The position numbers were made by a program, and so were the translations under genes. DNA of 64,000 nt from Flavobacteriales bacterium UBA7666 (GTDB lineage: Bacteria; Bacteroidota; Bacteroidia; Flavobacteriales_D; Crocinitomicaceae), in NCBI GenBank assembly GCA_002483265.1, contig DLHO01000022.1:248860-312859 (forward strand), written 5' to 3'. This document shows, piece by piece, positions 37,247-44,764 of the stretch. The number at the start of each line of letters is the position of its first letter. The stretch's first letter is position 1. The notes beneath the pieces were generated by a model, which worked only from the letters and a program-made list of their open reading frames with translations, was not told where the DNA came from and ran no database searches.

Positions 37247-37381
37247 GGCGCGGGTAAACCAATCGACCTGTAAGCAGATCATGACAGATTTTACCATAAA
37301 CTCGTCGTTCCTCCTCAAACAGTATGGTAAAATTTCCTGTCATTTCCTGCACAGGTATCCGATTTTGTTCACCAATGCGCC
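37247..37381 (+). repeat. Structured hairpin element, copy 1
   Basis: Nested stems from outside in: GGCGC/GCGCC, GGTAAAC/GTTCACC (one mismatch), ATCG/CGAT, CCTGT/ACAGG, GCAG/CTGC, ATGACAG/CTGTCAT, then TTTTACCATA/TATGGTAAAA. The apical loop contains TAAACTCGTCGTTCCTCC then CTCAAACAG. The inner stem differs in sequence from copies 2 and 3 but still pairs, which is compensatory change. Lies just 3' of the glycosyltransferase gene. Confidence 0.85.
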
Positions 37382-37456
37382 GTATTTAGAATTCCCGCAT
37401 ATGAGCTATTTATTGCTTCGAAGAAAAAATGTTTTTTGACGGAGAATCCCTTTTTT

Positions 37457-37585
37457 GTCGCCTTAGCAAACAAGAATGGGAACCCATGCAGGAGTGAACG
37501 TACATTTTTCGTTTGTTTGAGACGCAGTCGAGTTTAGAAAAATGAGTGAACGATCTGCTCATGGGTCATTCGGTTTGCGAGCGAC
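37457..37585 (-). repeat. Structured hairpin element, copy 4 (minus strand)
   Basis: Read on the minus strand: GTCGC/GCGAC, GCAAAC/GTTTGC, GAATG/CATTC, ACCCAT/ATGGGT, GCAG/CTGC, and an inner stem CATTTTTC/GAAAAATG. The loop reads TAAACTCGACTGCGTCTC then AAACAAAC. Outer and inner stem bases are changed from the other copies as pairs; GCAG/CTGC and the loop are kept. It is preceded (minus strand) by the short hairpin at 37598-37627, just after the kinase stop at 37640. Confidence 0.78.
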
Positions 37586-37597
37586 TAGCCTTTTTTG

Positions 37598-37627
37598 GTT
37601 CTTTTTTGCGCAATGGGAAAAAAGAAC
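37598..37627 (-). terminator. Short A/T hairpin, leading part of structured element 4
   Basis: GTTCTTTTTT (37598-37607) pairs with AAAAAAGAAC (37618-37627). It lies 12 bp beyond the stop of the minus-strand histidine kinase gene and is followed in that direction by CAAAAAAGGCTAG and the long hairpin, the same order as copy 3. Confidence 0.6.
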
Positions 37628-37639
37628 ATGAAATTGAAA

Positions 37640-39199
37640 TTACTTCAATGGCAAGCTCACCCGAATTGTGGTTCCTTTTCCGATTTCTGAATGCACCACA
37701 TATACCTTTCCTTTGTGATATTCGGAGACAATGCGTTTTACTAAGGAGAGTCCCAGTCCCCAACCGCGTTTCTTGGTGGTGTAGCCGGGTTCAAAGATCG
37801 ATTTGAATTGTTTGGGTAAGAGTCCTTTTCCGGTATCGGAGATTTCGATGTAAACCCGTTCCGGAACCACTTTAATCGTGACGTCCAGTTTTCCTTTCGA
37901 TTCCATTGCATCGACTGCATTGCGGATAATGTTTTCCATGACCCATTCCATCAATGATTTGTTGTGACTCACCATTACGGGCTCGTCTTCAAAATGAGTG
38001 GTCATGTCTACCTTTTGGGAAATGCGTGGACGCAGGTAGTCCATTACTCCCTGAATAGTGACACGGATATCGCTTTGAGTAAGGTGGGTTTCTGATCCGA
38101 TCTTAGAAAAGCGCTGTGAAACGGTATCCAATCGTTCGATGTCTTTTTGCATTTCTGCAATAATGTTTTGATCTATGTCCTGTGTTTCTAAAATTTGGAT
38201 CCAGGCCATCAAAGACGAAAGCGGAGTTCCCAATTGATGTGCGGTTTCCTTTGCCATTCCCGCCCAAACCTGGTTCTGTTCTGCTTTACGGAAGGTGCTG
38301 AAGAGCAGATAACCAATGAAAATGAATAATCCGATGATCAAAAACTGAATGTAGGGAAAGAATTGCAGTTGTTTCAGCTCGTCCGAATTATCGAAGTAAA
38401 GCAAGTTCACCTCATCGCCGCCAAAAGAGATTTTGATCGGTTCGTTTACCAGCTCCAAAGAACGCAGTGTTTTATTCAAGTTCTCCGGGGAGGTTTTTTC
38501 TTTTGGAAGATTGCTCGAGATCAGAGAGTCATTGTGGATATTCATTAATACAACCGGGATCAGCTTGGAATCGTTGATCAATTCATTGTTAAAAGCAGTA
38601 ATTAAAGAATCACGTTCTTTTTCCAGCTGAATGGTGCGTTTGGTATCGGTATAAAAGGAAGTCATCGTTAACCCTTCCACTACTTCAATGCGGAAAGGTT
38701 GGTGCTTTTTCTCCCAAATAGTGGTGAGTACCAATAAACTGTCTTCATACTTTCGTTCCAGTTCCCTGAGCGATAGTTGCGGATATAACACCCGCAGATC
38801 GGTAGTATCGAAATCAATATTCGTATAACTGGAAATTTGATTCTGATCATCCACCAAAATAACCGGAATGTCTTTGTTTTCATCAATTAAACTGGTTGGA
38901 AATCGGTAATCCGGGAAAACATTCCCTTCGATTGGTTTGGAGACTTCCTTGATTGCATCCAGGTAGAGTTTGATTTTTCGCCGTTCATAACCGCGCAATT
39001 GCTGGAATGCACGATTGGTAAATTCAACGAGCTCTGCCTTTTTCTTGATTGCATCTGCCCATTGTTTTGCACGCAAACGCTCCCGGTCGGAAACTTTTTG
39101 TACCGTTGAATTAGATACCCAAAGAGAAGCAGCTACGGTTATCAATGCTACGATTAGCAGCACCATTTTCCATGTTTGTTTGTTCGAGTATAAATTCAT
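37640..39199 (-). CDS. Membrane sensor histidine kinase
   Basis: 519 residues. N-terminal TM helix (TWKMVLLIVALITVAASLWV), a periplasmic sensor region of about 230 residues, a second TM (FFPYIQFLIIGLFIFIGYLL near 275), then a kinase core. The phospho-acceptor histidine is in MAKETAHQLGTPLSSLMAW; the N-box is MENIIRNAVDAMESKG; G-boxes are ISDTGKGL and RGWGLGLSLVKRIV. No HAMP domain is obvious between TM2 and the histidine. No response regulator is adjacent, so its partner is unknown. Followed by structured element 4. Confidence 0.93.
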   Translation of the reverse strand: MNLYSNKQTWKMVLLIVALITVAASLWVSNSTVQKVSDRERLRAKQWADAIKKKAELVEFTNRAFQQLRGYERRKIKLYLDAIKEVSKPIEGNVFPDYRFPTSLIDENKDIPVILVDDQNQISSYTNIDFDTTDLRVLYPQLSLRELERKYEDSLLVLTTIWEKKHQPFRIEVVEGLTMTSFYTDTKRTIQLEKERDSLITAFNNELINDSKLIPVVLMNIHNDSLISSNLPKEKTSPENLNKTLRSLELVNEPIKISFGGDEVNLLYFDNSDELKQLQFFPYIQFLIIGLFIFIGYLLFSTFRKAEQNQVWAGMAKETAHQLGTPLSSLMAWIQILETQDIDQNIIAEMQKDIERLDTVSQRFSKIGSETHLTQSDIRVTIQGVMDYLRPRISQKVDMTTHFEDEPVMVSHNKSLMEWVMENIIRNAVDAMESKGKLDVTIKVVPERVYIEISDTGKGLLPKQFKSIFEPGYTTKKRGWGLGLSLVKRIVSEYHKGKVYVVHSEIGKGTTIRVSLPLK

Positions 39200-39264
39200 G
39201 TGTTACGAATGTAATTAAAAACGTGGTTTTGATAGAGAAATTGTTTCGGGAGAAATTTTCTCTT

Positions 39265-39428
39265 GTGTCCATCTCGATACTTTCGCCGTGTCAGTTCGAG
39301 TTCCCGACTTTTTCAGTCGGGAGTATCGAGAACACGGGGCGAAAACTCGATGTGACACTTCTACTGTGAGAAGATTTCCATTTCAGTCGGGAGTATCCAG
39401 AACAGAGGGAGAAAACTCGATGTGACAT
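39265..39428. repeat. Dispersed TTCGAGT/ACTCGA palindromic repeat, left of GIY-YIG gene
   Basis: Contains GTGTCAGTTCGAGTTCCCGA, the hairpin CCCGACTTTTTCAGTCGGG, GTATCGAGAACACGGGGCG and AAAACTCGATGTGACAC, then a second partial unit. The first 113 or so bases are nearly identical to 39764-39929 on the other side of the GIY-YIG gene, in the same orientation. Confidence 0.8.
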
Positions 39429-39473
39429 ATGCAAGACTTGCATCAAATGAACTTTTTCCCTAACTTAAATAGA

Positions 39474-39764
39474 ATGAGATTATTATATGTTTACATTCTT
39501 GAGTGTTCGGATGGTTCTTATTATACAGGTATAACGAATAATTTGACCAAACGCCTGGACCAGCATCAATCCGGAAAGAATCCCGATAGTTACACCTTTT
39601 CCCGTAGACCTGTAGAGATGGTTTTTTATGCTGAATTCAATGATTTTTATTTTGCTATTGATAAGGAGAAACAGATCAAACGATGGAGTAAAGCGAAGAA
39701 AAAGGCTTTGATTGAAGGTCGGTTTGATGATTTGGTGAATCTCGCTAAGAAGAAGTTTGTCTAG
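39474..39764 (+). CDS. Small GIY-YIG nuclease family protein
   Basis: 96 residues from ATG at 39474; ATGs at 39429 and 39447 are in frame, but 39429 overlaps the end of the flanking repeat and the family usually begins right before the first motif. Motifs: YVYIL (5-9), YYTGIT (16-21), R27 in LTKRLDQHQSGK, and EKQIKRWSKAKKKALIE. This is the UvrC/YhbQ-type single-domain GIY-YIG protein. It may cut branched or repeat DNA. It is flanked by near-identical direct repeats on both sides, the stop codon touching the right copy. Confidence 0.9.
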   Translation: MRLLYVYILECSDGSYYTGITNNLTKRLDQHQSGKNPDSYTFSRRPVEMVFYAEFNDFYFAIDKEKQIKRWSKAKKKALIEGRFDDLVNLAKKKFV

Positions 39765-39929
39765 TGTCCGTCTCGATACTTTCGCCGTGTCAGTTCGAGT
39801 TCCCGACTTTTTCAGTCGGGGGTATCGAGAACACGGGGCGAAAACTCGACGTGACACTTCTACTGTGAGAAGATTTCCATTTCAGTCGGGGCGTATCGAG
39901 AATACTGGACGGAATACTCGAACTGACAT
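39764..39929. repeat. Dispersed TTCGAGT/ACTCGA palindromic repeat, right of GIY-YIG gene
   Basis: Begins at the last base of the GIY-YIG stop codon. Same content as 39265-39428 with few changes; the second unit ends GGACGGAATACTCGAACTGACAT, closer to the copies at 55488 and 63722. Confidence 0.8.
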
Positions 39930-40015
39930 GTTGTATACCACCATAATCTAGAGAAACAATCTTATTTATCTTGATTCTTAATTGTATTCTTCGAACGTCA
40001 AAATCCCTTTTTCAT

Positions 40016-40023
40016 TAATTTTG
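40016..40023 (+). promoter_or_regulatory. -7 element of fumarase gene
   Basis: TAATTTTG fits TAnnTTTG and lies 19 nt before the fumarase ATG. A -33 TTG at the expected spacing is not evident. Confidence 0.5.
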
Positions 40024-40042
40024 CAGTCGAAAACAACAAATT

Positions 40043-41647
40043 ATGGCTGACTTTTTTTACCAGGAGCCGTATCCTATTCAAAAGGACACGACTGAATACC
40101 GCAAAGTTTCTTCTGATTTCGTAACCGTAGAGCAAATCGGGAACAGAGAAGTGTTGAATATTGATCCGAAAGGATTGGAGTTTTTGGCGCAGGAGGCATT
40201 GGCAGATGTTTCTTTCTACCTGAGAACTTCGCATTTGGAGAAATTGCGCGCGATCCTGGATGATCCGGAAGCAACGGATAATGATCGTTTTGTGGCTTAC
40301 AACTTATTGCAAAATGCAACAGTGGCCTCAGAAGGACAACTTCCGTCTTGTCAGGATACCGGAACGGCGATTGTGGTAGGTAAAAAAGGAGAAGACGTTT
40401 ACACAGGAGCGAATGATGCGGAGTACCTTTCGAAAGGGATTTACAATACATACCAGGAACGCAACTTACGCTATTCCCAGATTGTGGCTTTAGACATGTT
40501 TGAAGAAAAGAACTCGGGTTCCAATCTTCCGGCACAGATTGATATTTACGCTGGTCAGGGACCGAAATACGAATTCTTGTTTTTAGCAAAGGGTGGAGGT
40601 TCAGCCAACAAAACCTTTTTGTACCAGAAAACGAAATCCTTGTTGAACGATGCTTCACTGGAGGAATTCATCAAAGAGAAAATCAAAGACTTAGGAACTT
40701 CTGCTTGTCCGCCGTATCACCTGGCGTTTGTTGTAGGGGGAACTTCCGCTGAAGCGAATTTGGCTGCGGTGAAAAAAGCATCTGCAGGATATTACGATCA
40801 TTTGCCTACAGAAGGAAACATGGGAGGTCAGGCTTTCCGTGATTTGGAGTGGGAAAAACGCATCAATAAGATTTGTCAGGAAAGTACGATCGGAGCACAA
40901 TTCGGTGGGAAATACTTTACGCACGATGTGCGTGTGATCCGTTTGCCGCGTCATGCTGCTTCTTGTCCGGTTGGATTGGGAGTTTCTTGCTCGGCAGATC
41001 GGAATATCAAAGCAAAAATCACCAAAGACGGTTTGTTCGTAGAGCAACTGGAGAAAAATCCACGTCGTTTATTGCCTGAAATTCCTCCGCATTTGGAGCC
41101 GCCGGTATCAATTGATCTGGATAGACCAATGGCGGAAGTATTGGCTGAGCTATCAAAATACCCGATTAAAACGCGTTTGAAGTTGAACGGAACATTGATC
41201 GTTGCTCGCGACGCTGCTCATGCACGCATCAAAGAACTATTGGATGCCGGTCAACCCATGCCGGAATACTTTAAAAATCACCCGGTTTATTACGCGGGAC
41301 CAGCGAAAACTCCGGAAGGAATGCCTTCGGGAAGTTTTGGGCCTACGACGGCCGGTCGCATGGATTCATACGTGGACTTGTTCCAAAGTATGGGTGGAAG
41401 TATGATTATGCTGGCAAAAGGAAACCGTTCGAAAGACGTAACGAATGCGTGTCATAAACATGGCGGATTCTACCTGGGATCTGTTGGTGGACCTGCTGCG
41501 ATCTTAGCAAAAGAGAACATTCTTTCGGTAGAACTGGTTGACTTTGAAGATATGGGAATGGAAGCAGTAAGAAAGATTACGATTAAGGATTTCCCGGCGT
41601 TTATTATTACGGATGATAAAGGGAATGATTTCTTCGCGAATCTATAA
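40043..41647 (+). CDS. Class I fumarate hydratase
   Basis: 534 residues, the single-chain length of iron-sulfur fumarases (FumA/FumB type). Candidate [4Fe-4S] ligands are the cysteines in LPSCQDTGTAIVVG, GTSACPPYHLAFVVGG and ASCPVGLGVSCSADR. The C-terminal beta domain contains KLNGTLIVARDAAHARIKEL and GPTTAGRMDSYVDLFQSMGG, typical of the fumarase C-terminal half. It interconverts fumarate and malate in the TCA cycle, in the cytoplasm. The enzyme class is oxygen sensitive. Single gene; structured element 2 follows. Confidence 0.95.
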   Translation: MADFFYQEPYPIQKDTTEYRKVSSDFVTVEQIGNREVLNIDPKGLEFLAQEALADVSFYLRTSHLEKLRAILDDPEATDNDRFVAYNLLQNATVASEGQLPSCQDTGTAIVVGKKGEDVYTGANDAEYLSKGIYNTYQERNLRYSQIVALDMFEEKNSGSNLPAQIDIYAGQGPKYEFLFLAKGGGSANKTFLYQKTKSLLNDASLEEFIKEKIKDLGTSACPPYHLAFVVGGTSAEANLAAVKKASAGYYDHLPTEGNMGGQAFRDLEWEKRINKICQESTIGAQFGGKYFTHDVRVIRLPRHAASCPVGLGVSCSADRNIKAKITKDGLFVEQLEKNPRRLLPEIPPHLEPPVSIDLDRPMAEVLAELSKYPIKTRLKLNGTLIVARDAAHARIKELLDAGQPMPEYFKNHPVYYAGPAKTPEGMPSGSFGPTTAGRMDSYVDLFQSMGGSMIMLAKGNRSKDVTNACHKHGGFYLGSVGGPAAILAKENILSVELVDFEDMGMEAVRKITIKDFPAFIITDDKGNDFFANL

Positions 41648-41668
41648 AACTCTTCTCAAGATAATTTC

Positions 41669-41697
41669 CACCTTTTTTTCATTGCCAAAAAAAGGTG
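41669..41697 (+). terminator. Short A/T hairpin after fumarase gene
   Basis: CACCTTTTTTT (41669-41679) pairs with AAAAAAAGGTG (41687-41697), loop CATTGCC, about 20 bp after the fumarase stop. The loop word CATTGCC is shared with the hairpin at 45290-45316. Here about 70 bp separate it from the long hairpin. Confidence 0.65.
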
Positions 41698-41769
41698 AAG
41701 CTAAGAAAAAGCAAAGCTTTTGAAGACGATCGACGACAAACGTTAGTGCGAAAGTTGTGAGGAGGTCTA

Positions 41770-41903
41770 GGCGCGGGTAAACCAATCGACCTGTTGGCAG
41801 GTTATGACAGAATTTCTCATAAACTCGTCGTACCTCCTCAAACAGTATGAGAAATTTACTGTCATTTACTGCACAGGTGCCCGATCTCGTTTACCAATGC
41901 GCC
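41770..41903 (+). repeat. Structured hairpin element, copy 2
   Basis: Stems: GGCGC/GCGCC, GGTAAAC/GTTTACC, ATCG/CGAT, CCTGT/ACAGG, GCAG/CTGC, ATGACAG/CTGTCAT, inner ATTTCTCATA/TATGAGAAAT. Loop TAAACTCGTCGTACCTCC then CTCAAACAG. Followed by GGATAGGGATTTGAGTAAG as in copy 3. The outer half is almost identical to copy 3; the inner stem has changed on both arms. Confidence 0.88.
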
Positions 41904-41937
41904 GGATAGGGATTTGAGTAAGCTGCTTTATTTCAAG

Positions 41938-41991
41938 CTTCGATCCGGAAAAAGAAAAAGGGACAATCCTTCTTATAAGATAATCCCTTTC
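41938..41991. repeat. Duplicated tail segment with hairpin
   Basis: CTTCGATCCGGAAAAAG then a hairpin AAAGGGA (41957-41963) / TCCCTTT (41984-41990) around the palindrome TCTTATAAGA. The same 54 bp recur without visible change at 43669-43722. Here it can terminate both fumarase and the convergent minus-strand gene at 42043. Confidence 0.75.
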
Positions 41992-42042
41992 CTCACTATG
42001 TGGACTATGTAGTCAATAAAACCCTTCTGGTTAAATAAAAAC

Positions 42043-42561
42043 TTAAAACACTTTCATCCGGTCTTTTTCTTTCAGGTTATCAATGCGTTCACCATACTTA
42101 TCAAAAAAGAAGGGACGTTTCGTTTCCAGAGGTCTATCCGGGAATTTCTTTTCAATCCAGTATTCCAAATCGCCGTTTTCAGCTGTTTCAGCAACAAAAC
42201 GCAAGCGCTGATCTTTAAAAAATAGATAGTAGTACTGTGCGCTATCCTCGTTTGATCGAATGATCTTCATCCAGCTGTCCCAACCTTCATGGGGGACGAT
42301 CAATTCATGCAGATAATATTTCTTCAGTGGATGCCACATCGGAAACTCCCTTTTAAAAAAAATGGTCTCCTCATCGACTGTTATTTGTGTTTTTGGAAAG
42401 CCGGATTGCAACACGTACAGAACCAGAAGTCCGGTTCCAAAACAAACACCGAATATGACTTTGCCGTATTGAGGAAAGAGCATAGATAAAAGAAGCCATC
42501 CTATGAATACTACAAAAAAGCGTTTTAGGAAGCGTACAGTAAGTATTGGTTTCGGTTTCAT
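42043..42561 (-). CDS. Membrane protein of unknown function
   Basis: 173 residues from ATG at 42561. The frame stays open upstream to 42720, but that part lies over the C-terminus of the preceding TPR gene and is rejected. Two TM helices (VRFLKRFFVVFIGWLLLSML and VIFGVCFGTGLLVLYVL), then a soluble beta-rich domain with WDSWMKIIRSNEDSAQYYYL. The layout, two helices then a soluble domain and a basic, VF-ending tail, is loosely like the paralog pair at 44190-45286. No function known. Confidence 0.72.
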   Translation of the reverse strand: MKPKPILTVRFLKRFFVVFIGWLLLSMLFPQYGKVIFGVCFGTGLLVLYVLQSGFPKTQITVDEETIFFKREFPMWHPLKKYYLHELIVPHEGWDSWMKIIRSNEDSAQYYYLFFKDQRLRFVAETAENGDLEYWIEKKFPDRPLETKRPFFFDKYGERIDNLKEKDRMKVF

Positions 42562-42578
42562 TCCTGTAATCTTCCTGC

Positions 42579-43340
42579 TTATTTGCAAATGGCTGCTACT
42601 TTTGCGCGGTATTGCTCCAGTTGTTTGTCCAGAACTCCCTCGTCTACCATATCCAGAAAAAATTCGGTATCGGCAACTGCCTGCTGGAAGTAAGGACAAG
42701 CCTTTACGGATTCTCCCCAACTTTCATATAATTCACCTAAAAAGTATTGGTATTCTGGCTCGGGTGGGCCACCACCGTTATTGGGATCATTCAATTTCAG
42801 GAACATTTTAAGGTCGGCTGTTTTTCCTTGTCCATAAAGGGATTTAATAATAATCTGATTCGCAAAGTAACAATCCGAGGCTTCAATCAGTTTGGCACTT
42901 TTCGCATCTTTGATCGCGAGATCGTATTTTTTTTGACGCAAATACAGATCTCCCCGAGCAGTATAATAGTAGTTCTCCCCGGCAAGTTCAATTGCTTTGG
43001 TATAGAGTTTTTCAGCACGGTTATAATTTAAACTGTCCTGGTCGATATTGCTAGCCAGATTATAATAAGCAGGTGCAAAAGAGGAATCCGCAGCAATTGC
43101 TTGTTCAAAGTATGCACATTTTTCAGGTTCACTTCCTTGAGCGTGCAAGGACAATCCCATCATCCAGTATGGCCATGGATCTTTTGGTTTTGTTTTGATG
43201 ATTTTTTTCAGCTCTTTTTGAGCATTAGTAGGATCACCTTCGTTGATCTCATTCCAAATCTTTTGGTATTTCTCAGGTGGCTCCTGGGTGAAACTGATAG
43301 TTGTTATCAGAACGATAAGGGATGTCAGGATTGTTTTCAT
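42579..43340 (-). CDS. Exported TPR-repeat protein
   Basis: 253 residues with signal peptide MKTILTSLIVLITTISFTQE. Tetratricopeptide-like repeats run from about 30 to 230: GDPTNAQKELKKIIKTKPKD, PEKCAYFEQAIAADSSFAPA, YNRAEKLYTKAIELAGENYY, QKKYDLAIKDAKSAKLIEAS. It probably acts as a periplasmic scaffold. The gene at 42561 follows 17 bp downstream and is probably co-transcribed. Confidence 0.82.
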   Translation of the reverse strand: MKTILTSLIVLITTISFTQEPPEKYQKIWNEINEGDPTNAQKELKKIIKTKPKDPWPYWMMGLSLHAQGSEPEKCAYFEQAIAADSSFAPAYYNLASNIDQDSLNYNRAEKLYTKAIELAGENYYYTARGDLYLRQKKYDLAIKDAKSAKLIEASDCYFANQIIIKSLYGQGKTADLKMFLKLNDPNNGGGPPEPEYQYFLGELYESWGESVKACPYFQQAVADTEFFLDMVDEGVLDKQLEQYRAKVAAICK

Positions 43341-43374
43341 GGGATAAAAATAGGTGATATTTCTATTTATTCTT

Positions 43375-43404
43375 CATACTTTTTGCCATGGCTGAAAAAG
43401 TATG
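43375..43404 (+). terminator. Short A/T hairpin, leading part of variant element
   Basis: CATACTTTTT (43375-43384) pairs with AAAAAGTATG (43395-43404), loop GCCATGGCTG. Unlike the other short hairpins it lies at the 5' side of the neighbouring gene (minus-strand TPR gene, start 43340), so it is not simply that gene's terminator. Confidence 0.55.
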
Positions 43405-43421
43405 CAAAACATCCTTTCAAT

Positions 43422-43581
43422 AGTGCCATTCGAAGCCGCTCGTGAAAAAAAGCATTTTCTATGTTTTTAGGTCAAAAGTGCCAGATCAGGATCTGAAACT
43501 TCCATCCGCTTAGGCGGATGAAACTTTTGACAAAACATCACAAAAATGCTTTTTTTCTTACTTCGCTTCCGGAATGGCACT
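43422..43581. repeat. Very long imperfect hairpin (variant structured element)
   Basis: Outer stem AGTGCCATTC (43422-43431) / GAATGGCACT (43572-43581), then GAAGC/GCTTC, AAGCATTTT/AAAATGCTT, ATGTTTT/AAAACAT, GTCAAAAGT/ACTTTTGAC, and two small hairpins at the tip (AGATC/GATCT and CATCCGC/GCGGATG). Overall 160 bp. Its framing, a short A/T hairpin before and the CTTCGATCCGG tail after, is the same as in the structured elements, but the loop sequence is not. Confidence 0.75.
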
Positions 43582-43668
43582 GTACCGCGAAACAATCATT
43601 TTTGATGAATTGATTTGAAGAACGCAGTTTGAAATTATTTGGAATTTCTTTAGCTGGTTTATTTCTGG

Positions 43669-43722
43669 CTTCGATCCGGAAAAAGAAAAAGGGACAATCC
43701 TTCTTATAAGATAATCCCTTTC
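43669..43722. repeat. Duplicated tail segment with hairpin, second copy
   Basis: Matches 41938-41991 throughout: CTTCGATCCGG, then AAAGGGA (43688-43694) / TCCCTTT (43715-43721) around TCTTATAAGA. Here there is no gene whose 3' end it would terminate, which argues that it travels with the element. Confidence 0.75.
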
Positions 43723-44155
43723 GGCACTATGTGTTCTATGTGACTATGCGCCTTCGCTGATCGCATGCCGCTTCAGCTTAAGCGATGGCACAAGCTTTAG
43801 CGCAAGCGTTATGGTTCACTAAGTATTGCCCTTTGGCCCGGTCTTCGTGCCGCCGTTATTCCCGATAATTCTTCGTGCGGCTTTGTAAGTTGCGAAGAAG
43901 GCATAAGTGCGATACCCCAAACAGTCATGAAAAATATCTATTGGTTGTTAAAAATAGGTACAAACGTCGCTTTATCTATGCTCTATCCATACTGTATCTA
44001 TGCACTATCTATTGTATGTATACTTTCGAATTAAAATTAACTATGTCCCTCGGCTTTTCCATCTTTGAGATGGAGCCTCAGTCTTTCCGCCGCGGCGGAC
44101 TATCGCTGACTCTTATCCATGGTACATTGAGACTTTAATATCGCTTAATCGGTAC

Positions 44156-44185
44156 TTGAAGGTGTCTCGGATTTCATTATTTTTG
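44156..44185 (+). promoter_or_regulatory. Promoter of first tandem paralog
   Basis: TTG (44156-44158), 19 bp, TATTTTTG (44178-44185): a full Bacteroidota -33/-7 promoter. The ATG follows only 4 bp after the -7 element, so the start of transcription would fall on or beside the start codon and the mRNA may be leaderless. The block is repeated at 44731-44760. Confidence 0.7.
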
Positions 44186-44189
44186 GAAC

Positions 44190-44705
44190 ATGAAGGACTG
44201 GGTCAATGATGATCAATTGCGGACTTGGAATAATGCGTGGATAATTGGATACTATGCCCTCTTTCTTTTGATATTTCCGGCAGGGTTTATTAATGCTTTT
44301 ATTCATAATCCAACAAACTATGGATTATTAATTGCCGGAATTGTTCTTTTCTATGCGATCTATGAGTTGGTTCTTTTTTCTTATATCCGGGTAAGCTATT
44401 TGAACGGAGAACTGGAGTTCCGCAGACCGCTTCGCAAGTGCAGTCTCTTTTTCCGCAAGAAGAATAACCGGATGCGGATCCGCCCGGATGAATGGACGGA
44501 GGTATACCGTTATTGGTATAAAGGAGGTACGGCATATTATTTTCGGAATAACGACAGAGATGCTTATTACGTGTCAGCTGAGGGATTGAGTGTTCTGTAT
44601 TCGGATCTAGGTGTTCTTTTTTCTCACGGGGTTAAAATAATCAATGCGCGTCCGCGAGATGCGAAAAGGAGGTTGAAGAAGGAGGAGCGGGGAAGGGTGT
44701 TTTGA
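44190..44705 (+). CDS. Membrane protein of unknown function, tandem paralog 1
   Basis: 171 residues: short N-terminus MKDWVNDDQLRTWNNAW, two TM helices (IIGYYALFLLIFPAGFINAF and YGLLIAGIVLFYAIYELVLF), then a beta-rich, basic domain of about 100 residues (RPLRKCSLFFRKKNN, RPDEWTEVYRYW) ending KKEERGRVF. The layout recalls bacterial PH-like membrane proteins, but this is only an impression. The next gene is a clear paralog (DQLRSWNN, RPLRKYSLF, ADEWTDLYWF). Confidence 0.75.
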   Translation: MKDWVNDDQLRTWNNAWIIGYYALFLLIFPAGFINAFIHNPTNYGLLIAGIVLFYAIYELVLFSYIRVSYLNGELEFRRPLRKCSLFFRKKNNRMRIRPDEWTEVYRYWYKGGTAYYFRNNDRDAYYVSAEGLSVLYSDLGVLFSHGVKIINARPRDAKRRLKKEERGRVF

Positions 44706-44730
44706 TTTCTACTTACCACTTAATCGGTAC

Positions 44731-44760
44731 TTGAAGGTGTTTCGGATTTCGTTATTTTTG
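44731..44760 (+). promoter_or_regulatory. Promoter of second tandem paralog
   Basis: TTG (44731-44733), 19 bp, TATTTTTG (44753-44760), 4 bp before the ATG. The stretch from TAATCGGTACTTGAAGGTG to the ATG is the same as upstream of paralog 1 but for a few changes, with identical spacing, so gene and promoter were duplicated together. Confidence 0.7.
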
Positions 44761-44764
44761 GGAC

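Larger units (their letters stand above)
43341..44189. other. 850-bp repeat-rich non-coding region
   Basis: No supported gene. In order: a short hairpin (43375-43404), a very long imperfect hairpin (43422-43581), the duplicated tail (43669-43722), palindromic GC-rich stretches near 43741-43830 (GCTTCAGCTTAAGCGATGGC and CAAGCTTTAGCGCAAGCG), further unassigned sequence, and the promoter of the next gene. An open frame at 43875-44138 has shadow-like composition. Confidence 0.6.

Noticed and set aside
39265..39929. Repeats considered as a CRISPR array
   Set aside because: No regular short repeats with unique spacers and no cas genes; the units are palindromic and longer than 100 bp.
42562..42720. 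N-terminal extension of the 173-residue membrane protein
   Set aside because: It overlaps the C-terminus of the TPR gene on the same strand in another frame and lacks family-like sequence; the ATG at 42561 opens a clean start.
43875..44138. Open frame of 87 codons upstream of the tandem paralogs
   Set aside because: Shadow-like composition, no promoter or leader signal, and located in a repeat-rich spacer.
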